Positions 1 through 9,408 of a stretch of DNA of 14,667 nt are shown one piece after another. Below the pieces are notes generated by a model. That model made no database searches and was not told the origin of the DNA. It worked only from the letters and a program-made list of their open reading frames with translations. Source of the stretch: Podochytrium sp. JEL0797 (lineage: Eukaryota; Chytridiomycota; Chytridiomycetes; Chytridiales; Chytriomycetaceae). A program made the position numbers and the translations under genes. Numbering within the stretch: the stretch's first letter is position 1; every line of letters begins with the position of its first letter. The stretch lies in the NCBI GenBank assembly GCA_027596195.1, contig JADGJG010000655.1, forward strand, positions 1 to 14,667, given 5' to 3'.

Positions 1-169
1 GCGGGTTAAATCAATATGGAGTACCCAGTTTTTTGTTGGCCATACCCACAGCACCTTCCATTCGCAACCGAGCTTCAGAGGCGGTTTTGCAGTTTTGAAT
101 GACCAGGAATCAACCTGTGATTATGAATTGCAAACATCAAAGATCCGAGCTTGATCCTTGGGGCAAGAA

Positions 170-776
170 CTAGATATTGAACTTTGATATTGGTTTCGCA
201 AACCTGACGCCCGCCGGTGTTCCAGACGCTGAAGGCATTGTCTTCAAATTTTGAGCTGGCTCGCGAGCAAAAATCCACCAAACTGTGCTTCTCAAGGCTG
301 ATATGGACAAGCGTTCATTGATGACTGGGATGGTTGCATTTGTGAGCCAAGGTGCCAGTGGATTTTTCTATTAAACCTCCGATTAATGGTGAGCAAGATA
401 TTCTCTCATCATTTACAACACATAACCAACCGGCGATGAGATCCGGCGACAAGTCCTCTTCAACCAGTCTGACGCGCTTTGCTGATCGAATTGGCTTCTT
501 CAAAAAACGCGTTTGATACAACAAACCCTTGTTGAAGTTTTCGATGCGGAGAAAAAGACGCTCGAAGGCACTCTAAACTCGGACTTCTTTTTGCGGCCTT
601 TGATGCGCGTCTTAGAGAGGAAAATGCGTTCCATGTCCCGATGTGGCAACAACCATGACCAAGCACTCTGACGACGTCCGACGACAATTCGTCGTTCCTT
701 CCGTCCTCGTTTGCGTACTCTGAGGGTGGTTGTTATTCTTTCCGGAAGTCACTGGTTCCACCAGTCCATTTTTCAT
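170..776 (-). CDS. Tentative small spliced gene, unrecognised product (141 aa)
   Basis: I do not recognise this gene. A continuous reading frame can be assembled on the minus strand from four exons: 776-660, 572-527, 481-417 and 367-170, ending in TAG. The introns would be 87, 45 and 49 nt, all GT-AG and phase-compatible. The predicted protein is 141 aa. Its first 39 residues are polar and rich in Thr and Asn. A charged stretch with FERLFLRIENFNK and VEEDLSPDLIAGWL follows, and the C-terminal 65 residues include a TVWWIFA segment. No signal peptide or membrane segment is evident. Support is only phase consistency and intron sizes close to those of neighbouring genes, and the 45-nt intron is the shortest proposed in the window. 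The first donor could lie a few codons further downstream. It could also be a non-coding or decayed region. Confidence 0.33.
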
Positions 777-924
777 TCAAAATAAGAGCAGAGAAGCAAA
801 CCAAAAGCCACACACACCCAAAACCACCTCCTCCTTGATTCTGATCCATCTCGCATTCCTCTTTCAGAGTTTAGTGCACTGTAAACAAAAAATGGGGAAT
901 CAATACAAACGCGCGCGATACGAT

Positions 925-1827
925 TCAAAAAATTCGAAACTTACAGACGAGACGGAAAATGTCTAATCGAATAAATTGGGGGAAATCAGAATATCAAAAT
1001 CAGTTAAAGAACCAGCAACAATCTAAAATTCCACACGAACCGTTGTACACAAAGTAGTTGCTGCCTCCCTCCGGGTACAAGTGGAATGTTTGCACAAAGT
1101 TCATGGGCGCAGGTGAATCGTCAAACTGATTGCCACGAAAATCAGAATGAGGTGCAGGCAATTAGAATACACGCCCGGGGGGTACCTGCAGTTGGCCCAT
1201 CACGGCAATGAGAATCGATCCATTGGTTGGGTGAGACGGCTGGGCATCGCATTTCGTGATGACGTGCTTGATTCTTTGGAATGGCAAGCCCTGTTTTGGG
1301 GGAAAGGGGGGGACGTCGGAGGAGTGTGAGAAAAAAATTGGCATTGACGAGCCAGCCGGACACTCGAAAACGACGACCGCACAGGCACATTCCGACACCC
1401 GGATGAGAGGTCCAAGCGTACACATATGCGGCAAAAGAGGGCGCGCATAAGGCTGGCTGGCAGTCGGGGGGGGATGGGGCAGGCGAAAGCCGCAGGGTGC
1501 TATTTTTCTTTGCCTTACCACGAGGTGCGACACGATGTTCTGGGCGCCCTGGAACTGCTTGTCCTCGTACGTCAGCATGGACATGTCTCTCTTCATTTTG
1601 CAGTCGTGAAATGCATTCGAGGGGAAGCGGGTTGTGGAGAGGCGGGTTGTGCGAAAGGGCAAAAAAAGCAGCGATTTAGCGACGAGCTGAGGTGGTGCCG
1701 TGCAGCCAGCGGTGGCCGTGTGAAAGAGAACACTGCTTACGTAGAGAGGGGCCAGGCTGGCTCGGTTCGTGTCGAATGCGTTGTAGTAGTATTCGGTGAA
1801 GCCCTTGGCGATTTGCTCGGCAGACAT
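925..1827 (-). CDS. NTF2: Nuclear transport factor 2 (NTF2)
   Basis: NTF2 is the small homodimeric carrier that binds RanGDP and FxFG nucleoporins and returns Ran to the nucleus. The frame joins five exons: 1827-1741, 1590-1519, 1290-1186, 1125-1041 and 962-925. The introns are 150, 228, 60 and 78 nt, all GT-AG. The product is 128 aa, the normal family length (about 125). Family landmarks appear in order: an N-terminal helix with FTEYYYNAFDTNR, then the strand RDMSMLTYED, GAQNIVSHLV, LPFQRIKHVITKCDAQP, FVQTFHLYPEGG and the terminal FVYNDIFRL. The last exon is only 38 nt and is required by homology: reading through its intron gives a stop after an unrelated peptide. The C-terminal extension after FRL (VCKFRIF) is not typical. 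ATG at 1827 fits the usual NTF2 start. The large ORFs across this locus read straight through introns and are not products. Confidence 0.95.
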
Positions 1828-1916
1828 TGGATTTTCGAGGTGTTTTTTTTTCGAATCCCCCTTTTCTCGGACAGGTCTTGATGTCACTGAGGTTTTCCAA
1901 TTTGTCCTTTCACAAG

Positions 1917-1956
1917 CACGCGTGCGTGTGAAAGAGTGAGTGTGTGAGTGTGTGTG
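1917..1956. repeat. TG/CA-rich simple repeat upstream of NTF2
   Basis: A short run of imperfect GT/GTGA units on the plus strand (CA-rich on the minus strand) lies about 90-130 bp upstream of the NTF2 start codon, in the 286-bp gap between NTF2 and the next minus-strand gene. It is an ordinary microsatellite-like tract. It could sit in the NTF2 promoter or 5' UTR. I see no other feature in this gap except the AATAAA hexamer listed separately. Confidence 0.6.
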
Positions 1957-1981
1957 TTTCTGTGTTATTTTGCAGCTTCGA

Positions 1982-1987
1982 TTTATT
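1982..1987 (-). terminator. Candidate poly(A) signal AATAAA for the Ser/Thr-rich protein gene
   Basis: The plus-strand TTTATT here reads AATAAA on the minus strand, 127 nt downstream of the stop codon at 2114. This suits the 3' UTR of the secreted Ser/Thr-rich protein gene. The hexamer alone is weak evidence in AT-rich sequence. Confidence 0.35.
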
Positions 1988-2113
1988 TTTTAATACCAAA
2001 CCGGATTTTGGTTGGGAAGACACAAAGAAAACGATACGTATTTATGAAGAATTAAAATGAAATAATTGGATGCCAAATAAAGCCGCGTTCCTGCGCTCAC
2101 TTTTTCGTGGTAT

Positions 2114-4793
2114 TCAGACCGCTTTCCCGACAGTCACGGTTACAATATCCGTTTCTGTGACCGTCTTGACATCCGTCACCGTTACAGTCACTGTAACAGT
2201 CAGGGGTCCGTTGGAATTCGAACCACTCTCGCTACTGGCGACCGTTGTCGCGACAGCAGATTGTGGTTGAGAAGGAGATACCGCCGCTACCGTTGGTTGG
2301 ACAGATGTGATTGACTCTGAGGCTGCGGCTGCGGGACTGGCTGTTGGTGAGACTGGGACTGTGCTCTGCGATGGTAGCTCAGCAGTGGCGGATGTGGCGG
2401 GTTCTGTCGCCACGGGACCCACGGAGGATGCAGAAGACGATGGGTATACACAGATCCCACCGGCACCCACCAAAGGCTCTGTGGAATTGACAGCCGCGAC
2501 GGTGCAAATGAGTCCTGGTGCGCAGACGGCGCTGCCGGGCCAGTCCTGTTGGCAGGGCCCTCCTTCTCCACTCACAGGTGGACTTGAGAAGGACCCCGTG
2601 TTTGACTCAGAGGCCGTCTTGGTCTCGAGCTCGGTTGAGGTCTCTGTGGGCGCGGGTGGGGAGACGGGTTCGGCCGTGGTGGCATTGGCGGGAGTTGCAG
2701 ACACGGCAGTGGCAGTTTCCGTCGCCTTGACAACAGTTTCTGCTTGTGTTGCAATGCTTGATGATGGTAAAGCAGCAGATTCAGTGTTTTCTGCCGTGGC
2801 TGACGCGCGAGTGGCTGACGGCAATTGAGAGTGCGTAACGGCCTCCTCTGTCGATGATGCGATTGGTGCCGGAACTGAAGTCAACGCGGTCGGTGCCTCG
2901 GTCGCCACTGCGCTCGGGGACGCAATGTTTGATGGAGACGCGGCTACGACTGTTTCAGTTTGGCTCTGAACCGGAGTTGGCGTTGTCTCAACCGGTTCAG
3001 TCGCGTTGGCCGATTTGGATGGTTGAACAGGAGCAGGCAATGACGAGACAGATTCAGGAGTCGAGGTCGACGCGGTTTCTGTTGCAACATCAGTCTTGTG
3101 AGGTTTCCCCTCGTGTGTAGATTCCGCTGTGGTCTGTGCCTCGGTTGCCAGGACGCTCGTGGATACTATGTTTGATGGAGACGGTGACAAGATTGGCGAC
3201 TCAGTAGCTTCGGTCGCACTGGCGGATTGGGAGGATTGCATTGGGGCAACAGATGCTGCGACGGAGGCGGTCGCCGAGACCGTTCCGGTTTCGGTTCCAA
3301 AATCAGTCTTGTGGGGTTTCCCCTCATGACTGAATTCTACTGTGGTTTGAACTTCAGTCGCCACAGCGGTCGGGGAAGCTAGACTTGATTGCGACGGGAG
3401 CAAGACCGGCTCGGTTTGGCTCTGAACTGGAGTTGGTGCCGTTTCTGTTGCTTCGGTCGTGCCGGTTGTGGTCTGCGCTTCGGTTGCCAGGGCGCTTGGG
3501 GAAACTGCCTGTGATTGGGACGAAAGAGCGGCTGGCTGGGATTCTGTTGAGTGCCCAACAGCGCTTGTAGGAACTGAGCCGACAGTTGCGTTTTCTGTTC
3601 CTATAGCTGAAGTGGGCTGCGCTTGAGTTCCTACAGGTTCAGTAGACCGCTCGGTGGCTTGCTCTGTGGCGCGAGACGTGGCTGTTGGCTGAGATCCAGG
3701 CTCTGTGCTCGGCTGGAGAGATACCGTTGCAGGGGAAGAAGAGTGTTCCGTGGCGGATTCAGCAGCAGATGCCACGACAGACGTCGAATGCACGACATCA
3801 GTCGCCTGCTGTGAGACATAATTAGGAGAGGAAGCAGCTGGGGAAGTAAAGGCTTGAGTTGCAGAATTAGGCAGAGTAGATGCTGGTTCAGTCAGGACTG
3901 TTGTTTCCGCAGAAGTGGCGGTGGATTCGGTCTTGTGTCCAATGGCATTGTGGCTAAATGTGATAACTCTGTCTGTCTCAGATGCAATGTACTGAGAAGT
4001 GGCTGTCAGACTGGACAAACGGACACTTGTTTTTGTGCTTTGAGTGGCGGTTTCCGAGTATTCAGTCGTGTGTTCCTGTGTTTCAGTTACAGTCGATGCC
4101 TCAATAATTGTATCCGTAGACTCTGAAGTTTTTGAAGAGTCGGATACCGTGGCAGATGGTAGTTGGCAGGTTCCAGGGAAGTCTGGATTCATGGCGATAC
4201 GACAAACAAGCCCTTGCTTACATTGAGGCGGGTTGCGGATAAAACCACCGCATGACCCTCCTACATCGTTGTAGATAGTAGTTACTGCAGGTTCTGTTTC
4301 GGTTTCCGTTTGAGCAGATGTAACCGTCGCGACAGGTGGCTCAGTGCGCGACGCGTGGTTAGGCCCAGCGCCATGGCTGAAATGAACCGTGGTTTCGAGA
4401 CCAAGATCAGAAGATGCGGTTGCAGTGGTTGCCATTAAGAATGACGCGGATGACGAGACCTACGTTTTTTGTTAGGGAACGAAGTTCAGGTGAGCGATCA
4501 ACGCGATCAAAACTCACCCCAGCTGCAACAGTCGTGGTTGTCGTTGTGGTGCACGGGACGGATATGACAACTTGAATATAATCATTTGAGTCGTCCCTTT
4601 GCGCGGGTGCCTGTGGTGCCTCCCATGAGAACGCGTGAGCCGTGATCACAAAATTCACTGTATGCATTTCACTCACCACTGCATGATCGATTGCTTCAGG
4701 CCCATCGACAGGGAAAGAAACCACAAGTCCAGGGATTGCGAGGGTATACAGGACAAGAGCCGCTTTGGCAAGTGCACTTCGACATGCAATCAT
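2114..4793 (-). CDS. Secreted Ser/Thr/Ala-rich repeat protein with two 4-Cys modules (873 aa)
   Basis: Two exons, 4793-4518 and 4459-2114, are joined by a 58-nt GT-AG intron in phase 0. Exon 1 begins with a signal-peptide-like N-terminus: charged MIACRSALAK, then a hydrophobic core ALVLYTLAIPGLVVS. The mature chain is dominated by Thr, Ser, Ala, Val, Pro and Glu, consistent with heavy O-glycosylation in a cell-wall, adhesin or matrix protein. Two short cysteine modules stand out, at residues about 160-191 and 725-763, both spaced C-x9-C-x5-C with a fourth Cys 12 or 18 residues later. Between them are degenerate repeats with ATEAQTT and HEGKPHKTD motifs. The C-terminus is a beta-prone Thr-Val alternation ending GKAV, with no hydrophobic GPI-type tail or membrane segment, so the protein is probably released or wall-associated. 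I cannot name a family; the extracellular role is inferred from composition. Confidence 0.85.
2897..3505 (-). repeat. Degenerate tandem repeats inside the Ser/Thr-rich protein
   Basis: Roughly three units of about 50-85 codons recur, each starting near an [AV]ATE[AV]QTT block. Two units contain HEGKPHKTD followed by TET, and two contain PTPVQSQTE. At DNA level the plus-strand text around 3086-3180 and 3300-3400 is visibly related. The first unit appears shortened, lacking the HEGKPHKTD part. Confidence 0.7.
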
Positions 4794-5289
4794 TTTTTTG
4801 ACAAACTATTTTTGTTTTGATAATTCGAACATGAAGGACAATCTGTTTTCTTCTTCGCCCGACGCCTCGGCGCTGATCTCGTTAACTTTTTTCATGATAT
4901 TCTTATTAGGCTAGAAAAAAAAGGCGTACCAACCAATATCACTAATCATCTCTTGGCTGGCTGAAGCTCGCACGAATCGCCAGAATTCCTAAAATATAAA
5001 AAAGAAAGAGAGCCTCATCGCAGCCTCATCGTATATCATAATTCTTGCCCGTGATGTTTAAGCGACAGAAGGCTGCAAAAAATCAAAAAAAACGCCGCGT
5101 ATTCCTTCAAAATCTCTCGTTAAATAAACAACTAAGTACAATGATAAGAGATATTTACTACGAGATAATAATATATGAGGCCGCAAAGGCAAAAAAAGCA
5201 AAAGACATCTCAACCGATCTCAACACACGAATTCACTGCAACAATTCCCTCCTGTCCACCCACCACTTCCAAATTCAGTCTCACATCCT
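4794..5289. other. Gene-free AT-rich spacer between kinase and Ser/Thr-rich protein genes
   Basis: This 496-bp interval separates the kinase stop codon from the start of the next co-oriented gene. It is AT-rich with A-runs and must hold the kinase 3' end and the promoter of the secreted protein gene. I found no AATAAA on the minus strand here, no clear TATA box near 4793, and no RNA gene. The plus-strand ORFs in it are low-complexity, Lys-rich and not convincing. Confidence 0.6.
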
Positions 5290-7584
5290 CTACAACAACT
5301 GAGAGATCAAGAATACGAAGGCCGCCACCTTCAAAAAGGGCGCCAAAAACGGAAACAAGCTCCATACAACAAGATTCACAACGAATCGACTCCTCGAATG
5401 CGGGTCCTCCCTCAGCTCTTGAACCCGTCGGTTCAGCGTAACGCGCCGAAGCGTAAGGTCACTGATGGGGGCGGATGATGTACTGCTGCCAGCGTTTGAC
5501 GAGGAGCTTGATTTGCGTGATATGACAGAGAGCTTGCGAAAAGACGGAAACATGGCTGGAGTGCGAGAGATGAGTGGAGGTTGAGCAGCGGAGGCAGCAT
5601 TTGGCACAGATGGGGCAGAGTACGTTCTTGCGAGAGGTGGTGGCACTGAGGGCGGAGGCGGCATGGAGCTGGATTTTGTGACGGGGGGTGGCGGCACTGA
5701 GGGCGGAGACGGCACACGTCGCATCGTGTTGGCGGGGGTTGGTCCTGGATTCGGGAAAAATTGGGACAGGGGAGAGACGGGGGAGTTTGGTGGCGTGAAA
5801 GTCCCCAAGGAATCGACGGCAACATCGACAACTTCAGTCAAAGGAGCTGCCGGAACGGCGGAGACGGAGGACATCTCGGAAAGTTCAGTGCTGAAAGAAA
5901 CCGACTTGCCATGCGGTTTTCTGTGAGGTGGAGACAACGAGGGCACGGGAGACAGCGAAACTCCGTGGTCTTTCGCGCGCGGGCCCTTTTTCCGCACCAG
6001 AGGCACCTCCTCCTCGTCTTCATCTTCTTCTATGCTTTCAACCACGTGAACACGCGAATGAGGGGCGGGCGAAGCCGATGAGGACCCGACGCTCTTGAAG
6101 TCGTAAGAGTTCAACAACTCGGGATTCGAAAATCCGCGTAAGGGAGCCGGCGGAATAGGAGAAGCAGAGGATCGACGACGTCCATTTTCGGTCTTTCGTC
6201 TCGCAGCAGCCGCTCCAAATGATTCGTCCTTTGACGCGATAGAAGTGTTTCGAATTCTGACCTCGGTCGCTGGTGGCAAATACTGTGGGAGGGGATCTTC
6301 CTCCGGGTGGTTCCATTGCGTCGTTTTGGTTGGTTCGTGAAAATAATAAGCAGGCTCATTGCCGCGGACAAGACGGAGCCAGCCTGAAAATCCTGGCACC
6401 GGCGTTGGGATGATTGGCGGATCCGGAGCAAACTGTGCAGATCGTGCAGCAAGGTGTTCACCAGAAACAACGGATTTGAGCCATGGGTGGGCAAGGCATT
6501 CCGCTGCGGTCGGGCGGAGATCTGGGTCGTCAACCAAGAGGTATTTGATGAACTCTGGCGCTTCGTTGGAGATGTGGAAATTCGAGGGAAATGCAAGGGG
6601 CTTCGGTTTGCTGAAGATTCCGGGCTTCTTGGTGACGGGAGGGAAAGGGAGCTGGCCGTACAAAATCTGGAAAGCGAGAATTCCCAGACTCCAAATATCG
6701 ACCTTGACTCCATACTGCTGTTTCTTGAGAATCTCGGGGGCCTAAATTTTGGTGAGAGCTTGATCAATGAAGAAGCAAAATGTGTGGCGCACCATATATC
6801 CGGCGGTTCCCTTGATTCCACCGACGCATGAATAGCCGTTGTCTTCTGCACAGTTGCCGAAATCGCCGATCTTGATCGAATTCAAATCGTTCGAAAACAG
6901 CAGCAAGTTCGCAGGTTTAATATCTATCAGCGCAGAAAAGGTAAGTTCGCGTGTATGTCATCCAAATGATATTTGACTTTTCGCGTGCCATACCTCGCTG
7001 GAGAATGAGCTTCTTGTGACACGTCACGAGTCCCTCCAGGACCCCATGAATAACGACTTTGGCCTCATGTTCAGACAGCTTCTTGTGGACATTGAGGACA
7101 TCTTGCAGCGAACAGACGGCCCTTCAGTAATAAGTAGTATTTTAGCAATCCATCAATTCGTTGACCCAAGACGAACAGGAATCGGCCTGTTCGTGCCCAA
7201 ACCACTCAAAACTCACTTCTCCATTACAAGAACATATTGATTCTCGCTGTTCTTGTAAAACGCCCTATCAATGCAGAGCAAGGTAAGTTGGGATTCCAAA
7301 ACGAGCTAAATCGTACTTGAAGTTGACGATTCGGTGTGGGTTGAGGGGCGTGAGCTCAGCGAGCGTGTGCGCCTCCATCCTCGCTCGCTCGTTCACAGAG
7401 TCGTAATTCGAATCGTTTTCGATCTCTTGTAGCTTCATGATGACATCTTCACCGGTCTCCTGATCTTTGCCGGTCCACTGCGGGAGGAAATTGGGGTCAG
7501 TGATGCTGCGGAACTGGAACATAAGCTGGCACTCACCACATGCGGTTGGCCATTCACTCGCGAGCTGGCCCAATAGCGTTCCAT
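5290..7584 (-). CDS. Ser/Thr protein kinase with WW domain and hydrophobic C-terminal tail (655 aa)
   Basis: Six exons join in frame: 7584-7537, 7477-7317, 7264-7217, 7121-6994, 6923-6793 and 6741-5290 (introns 51-95 nt). The kinase domain spans about residues 1-262: a weak glycine loop (RVNGQPHVW, residues 9-17), the VIMK lysine K31, a probable helix-C glutamate E51, hinge VLVMEK, catalytic loop LILQRDIKPANLL (D129, with Q for the usual H), DFG at 149-151, GTAGYMAPE across the exon 5/6 junction, DIWSLG and a C-terminal RPTAAECLAHPWL. A WW domain lies at about 290-320, with tryptophans 293 and 315 and a proline at 318. Then come basic/Ser-rich and acidic stretches, a proline-rich region with PPPP runs (516-541), a Ser-rich region, and a hydrophobic last 31 residues (625-655). 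The kinase core suggests a CAMK-like Ser/Thr kinase, but I cannot assign a subfamily. ATG 7584 puts the kinase fold at the very N-terminus; no upstream exon is evident. Confidence 0.93.
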
Positions 7585-7955
7585 GTTGTGGAAAAAGGAG
7601 GTTTGGAAAGGGACTGCCGAACGTGGGGGATTTTGAACTTTGTGTTGTTTTGGAAATGCAAATCAGTCACCCAGAACTTGACCCAGAATTCAATGTGCAA
7701 CCCCACACACAACCCACCGCATTATCGCCTTCAAACCCCACGACTGCTGCTGTCAAAGAAATTGCTGCTTGAGGCGATCATGGCAAAACGGCCGGCGTCG
7801 AGCACGGACACGACCACCACGAACATGAAGTTCATTCGCGTGATCACGAGCGTGACGATGCAGGCAGCTCGAAATCCGAACCCTTTGAAGTCTTGGACGC
7901 GTTTATAAAAAAGAAACCTTAATTTCGATTTCTACCTCCGAAAATTTCTAAAAAA
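7585..7955. promoter_or_regulatory. Divergent intergenic region between kinase and MED6
   Basis: A 371-bp gap between two divergently transcribed genes, presumably holding both promoters. A TATAAA at 7904-7909 lies 47 bp upstream of the MED6 ATG and is the only promoter-like element I can point to. Plus-strand ORFs across this gap run into the antisense of the kinase first exons and look like chance frames. No RNA gene was seen. Confidence 0.5.
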
Positions 7956-9288
7956 ATGGACCCTGGAGTGGACGACCCTTTCGCCGTCTCATTCAAAGAT
8001 ACCTTCTTCCTTGAAACGGTAAAAAGCACTTTGGGGAAGAGCACAGACGCTGATTTGACGCTCAAACACCAGCAAGGACTCGGTCCACACAACGCTCTCG
8101 ATTATTTCCGCCAATGCCCGCAGTTCTATGACAAGGCGTGCAACAACGAACAGATCCAAATGCAGGCCCGATTCAACTCTCTCTCGGCGATCCAGCTGGA
8201 GCAGCAAATGCGGTGAGCTGCGCGGACTGCAAAGGCGATGACGCAGCATCGCTAAACCAAACACCCACAGGGACATGCAGGGAATCGAATACGCACTGCA
8301 TTCGTACTCAGAGGCTCCGAGCTTATACGTGATCCACAAATACCTTCGCCAGTCGAGCGAGAAAGGTGCGGTCATGTTCCCGTCAGTCAATTTGCTCAAC
8401 CAACACCTTTAATGCAGTTGAGCTTCTCGCCGTCTATTATATCGCTGAGGGAACTATTTATCAATCGCCAGACCTATTCACGCTTCTGTCAAATCGAATT
8501 GTACGTTGTTTTTGATTTTTTTGGTTGGTTTCTTCATACTTGCGGCTTATGACCTTGGCCAGCTGACAAGCCTCCATCACGTTCAAACGGCATTCACGGC
8601 TGTATCCGGAGAGGCTCGATTCCAGCCTGCCAGACCTTACCACTGGGGCTACGAGGAGGAATACGATGAGGACGAATGGCAACCCGCTGGTCAAAATCAC
8701 GACGCAATGAACGTGGACAATGACGAAGACGACGGAATTGTGATTGAAGCGGGTGGTTGTGATCAAGATGGATCTGACTCGGAATCCTTCATGAAGTTTC
8801 AGCCGCTTGCTGCAACGAATTACGACGGAGCGCGTGCTGCGTACGAGTTTTCAGCCCGAGTGGATGGGTTGATTGAGAAGATGCGGAGTACGGGTGGTAT
8901 TGGAAATGGACCGGACTGGGGTGTTGGCGTGGGAACGGGTGTTGCGGCGGTCACGGAAACAGTTGCGAGCGGGAAGGGACTGACGTTGGAGGAGCTCAAA
9001 AGCGCGGCCAAGGCGAAGGCGCAGGCACGGGCACAGGAGGTGCAGGCACAGGCGGATTTGGTGCAGGCGCAGGCGGGCTTCAAGCGGCCTGTGGACGCGT
9101 ACCGCGCGCTTGCGCCTGTGGAGAGTTCGTCGCGCAAGAAGCGGCGCGGTATATCGACCACCGACTCGCAGTCTGGCCGCACTCCCGAATACGCGACGCC
9201 GACGCATTCGCATTCGGTGCAATCGCCCTTCACCATGGTCAAAAACGTCGCGTCGCCCAACGCACCCCTGCGCAGAAAACAAAAATAA
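7956..9288 (+). CDS. MED6: Mediator complex subunit 6 (MED6, about 368 aa)
   Basis: MED6 is a conserved Mediator head-module subunit that helps link activators to RNA polymerase II. Exons: 7956-8018, 8073-8212, 8271-8365, 8418-8500 and 8563-9288. Family landmarks read in order: VSFKDTFFLET, NALDYFRQCPQFYDKACNNE, MRDMQGIEYALHS, APSLYVIHKYLRQSSEKV, LLAVYYIAEGTIYQSPDLFTLLSNRI, LTSLHHVQTAF and, further on, FSARVDGLIEKMR, matching the RVDALL-type helix of other MED6 proteins. An acidic stretch (about residues 157-186) and an Ala/Gln/Lys-rich helix (about 277-298) follow the core; the C-terminus is basic and Ser-rich. Intron 1 (8019-8072, 54 nt) has no stop and is a multiple of three, so retention would give a 386-aa form; MED6 homology favours splicing. 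ATG 7956 follows an A-run and is the first suitable start. AATAAA occurs at the stop codon. Confidence 0.92.
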
Positions 9289-9408
9289 AAATAAAACAAA
9301 GATGAAGAAGAAAATGGGGAATACTGATTTCCGAAAAAGCTTTCCCCTTCTCTTCTTGCTTTTGTAAAAAAATCATGAACAAATTAAAAAAAAATATTCA
9401 TCCCTTTA

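Noticed and set aside
1426..1881. Plus-strand 151-aa ORF
   Set aside because: It is antisense to NTF2 exons 1-2 and their introns, with no recognisable domain.
1162..1887. Minus-strand 241-aa unspliced ORF over NTF2
   Set aside because: It reads through three introns; only the spliced frame gives the complete NTF2 protein of normal length.
2307..2828. Plus-strand 173-aa ORF inside the Ser/Thr-rich gene
   Set aside because: It is antisense to a Thr/Ser/Ala-rich coding repeat. Its Val/Gly/Ala-rich translation is the expected shadow, and the sense gene has a signal peptide and a phase-consistent intron.
7540..7908. Plus-strand 122-aa ORF in the kinase/MED6 gap
   Set aside because: It overlaps antisense kinase exon 1 and the divergent promoter, shows no domain and ends at the TATA-like region.
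8506..9288. ORF starting within the MED6 region as a separate protein with an N-terminal hydrophobic segment
   Set aside because: The hydrophobic start is translated intron 4; the MED6 frame is completed by the upstream exons.
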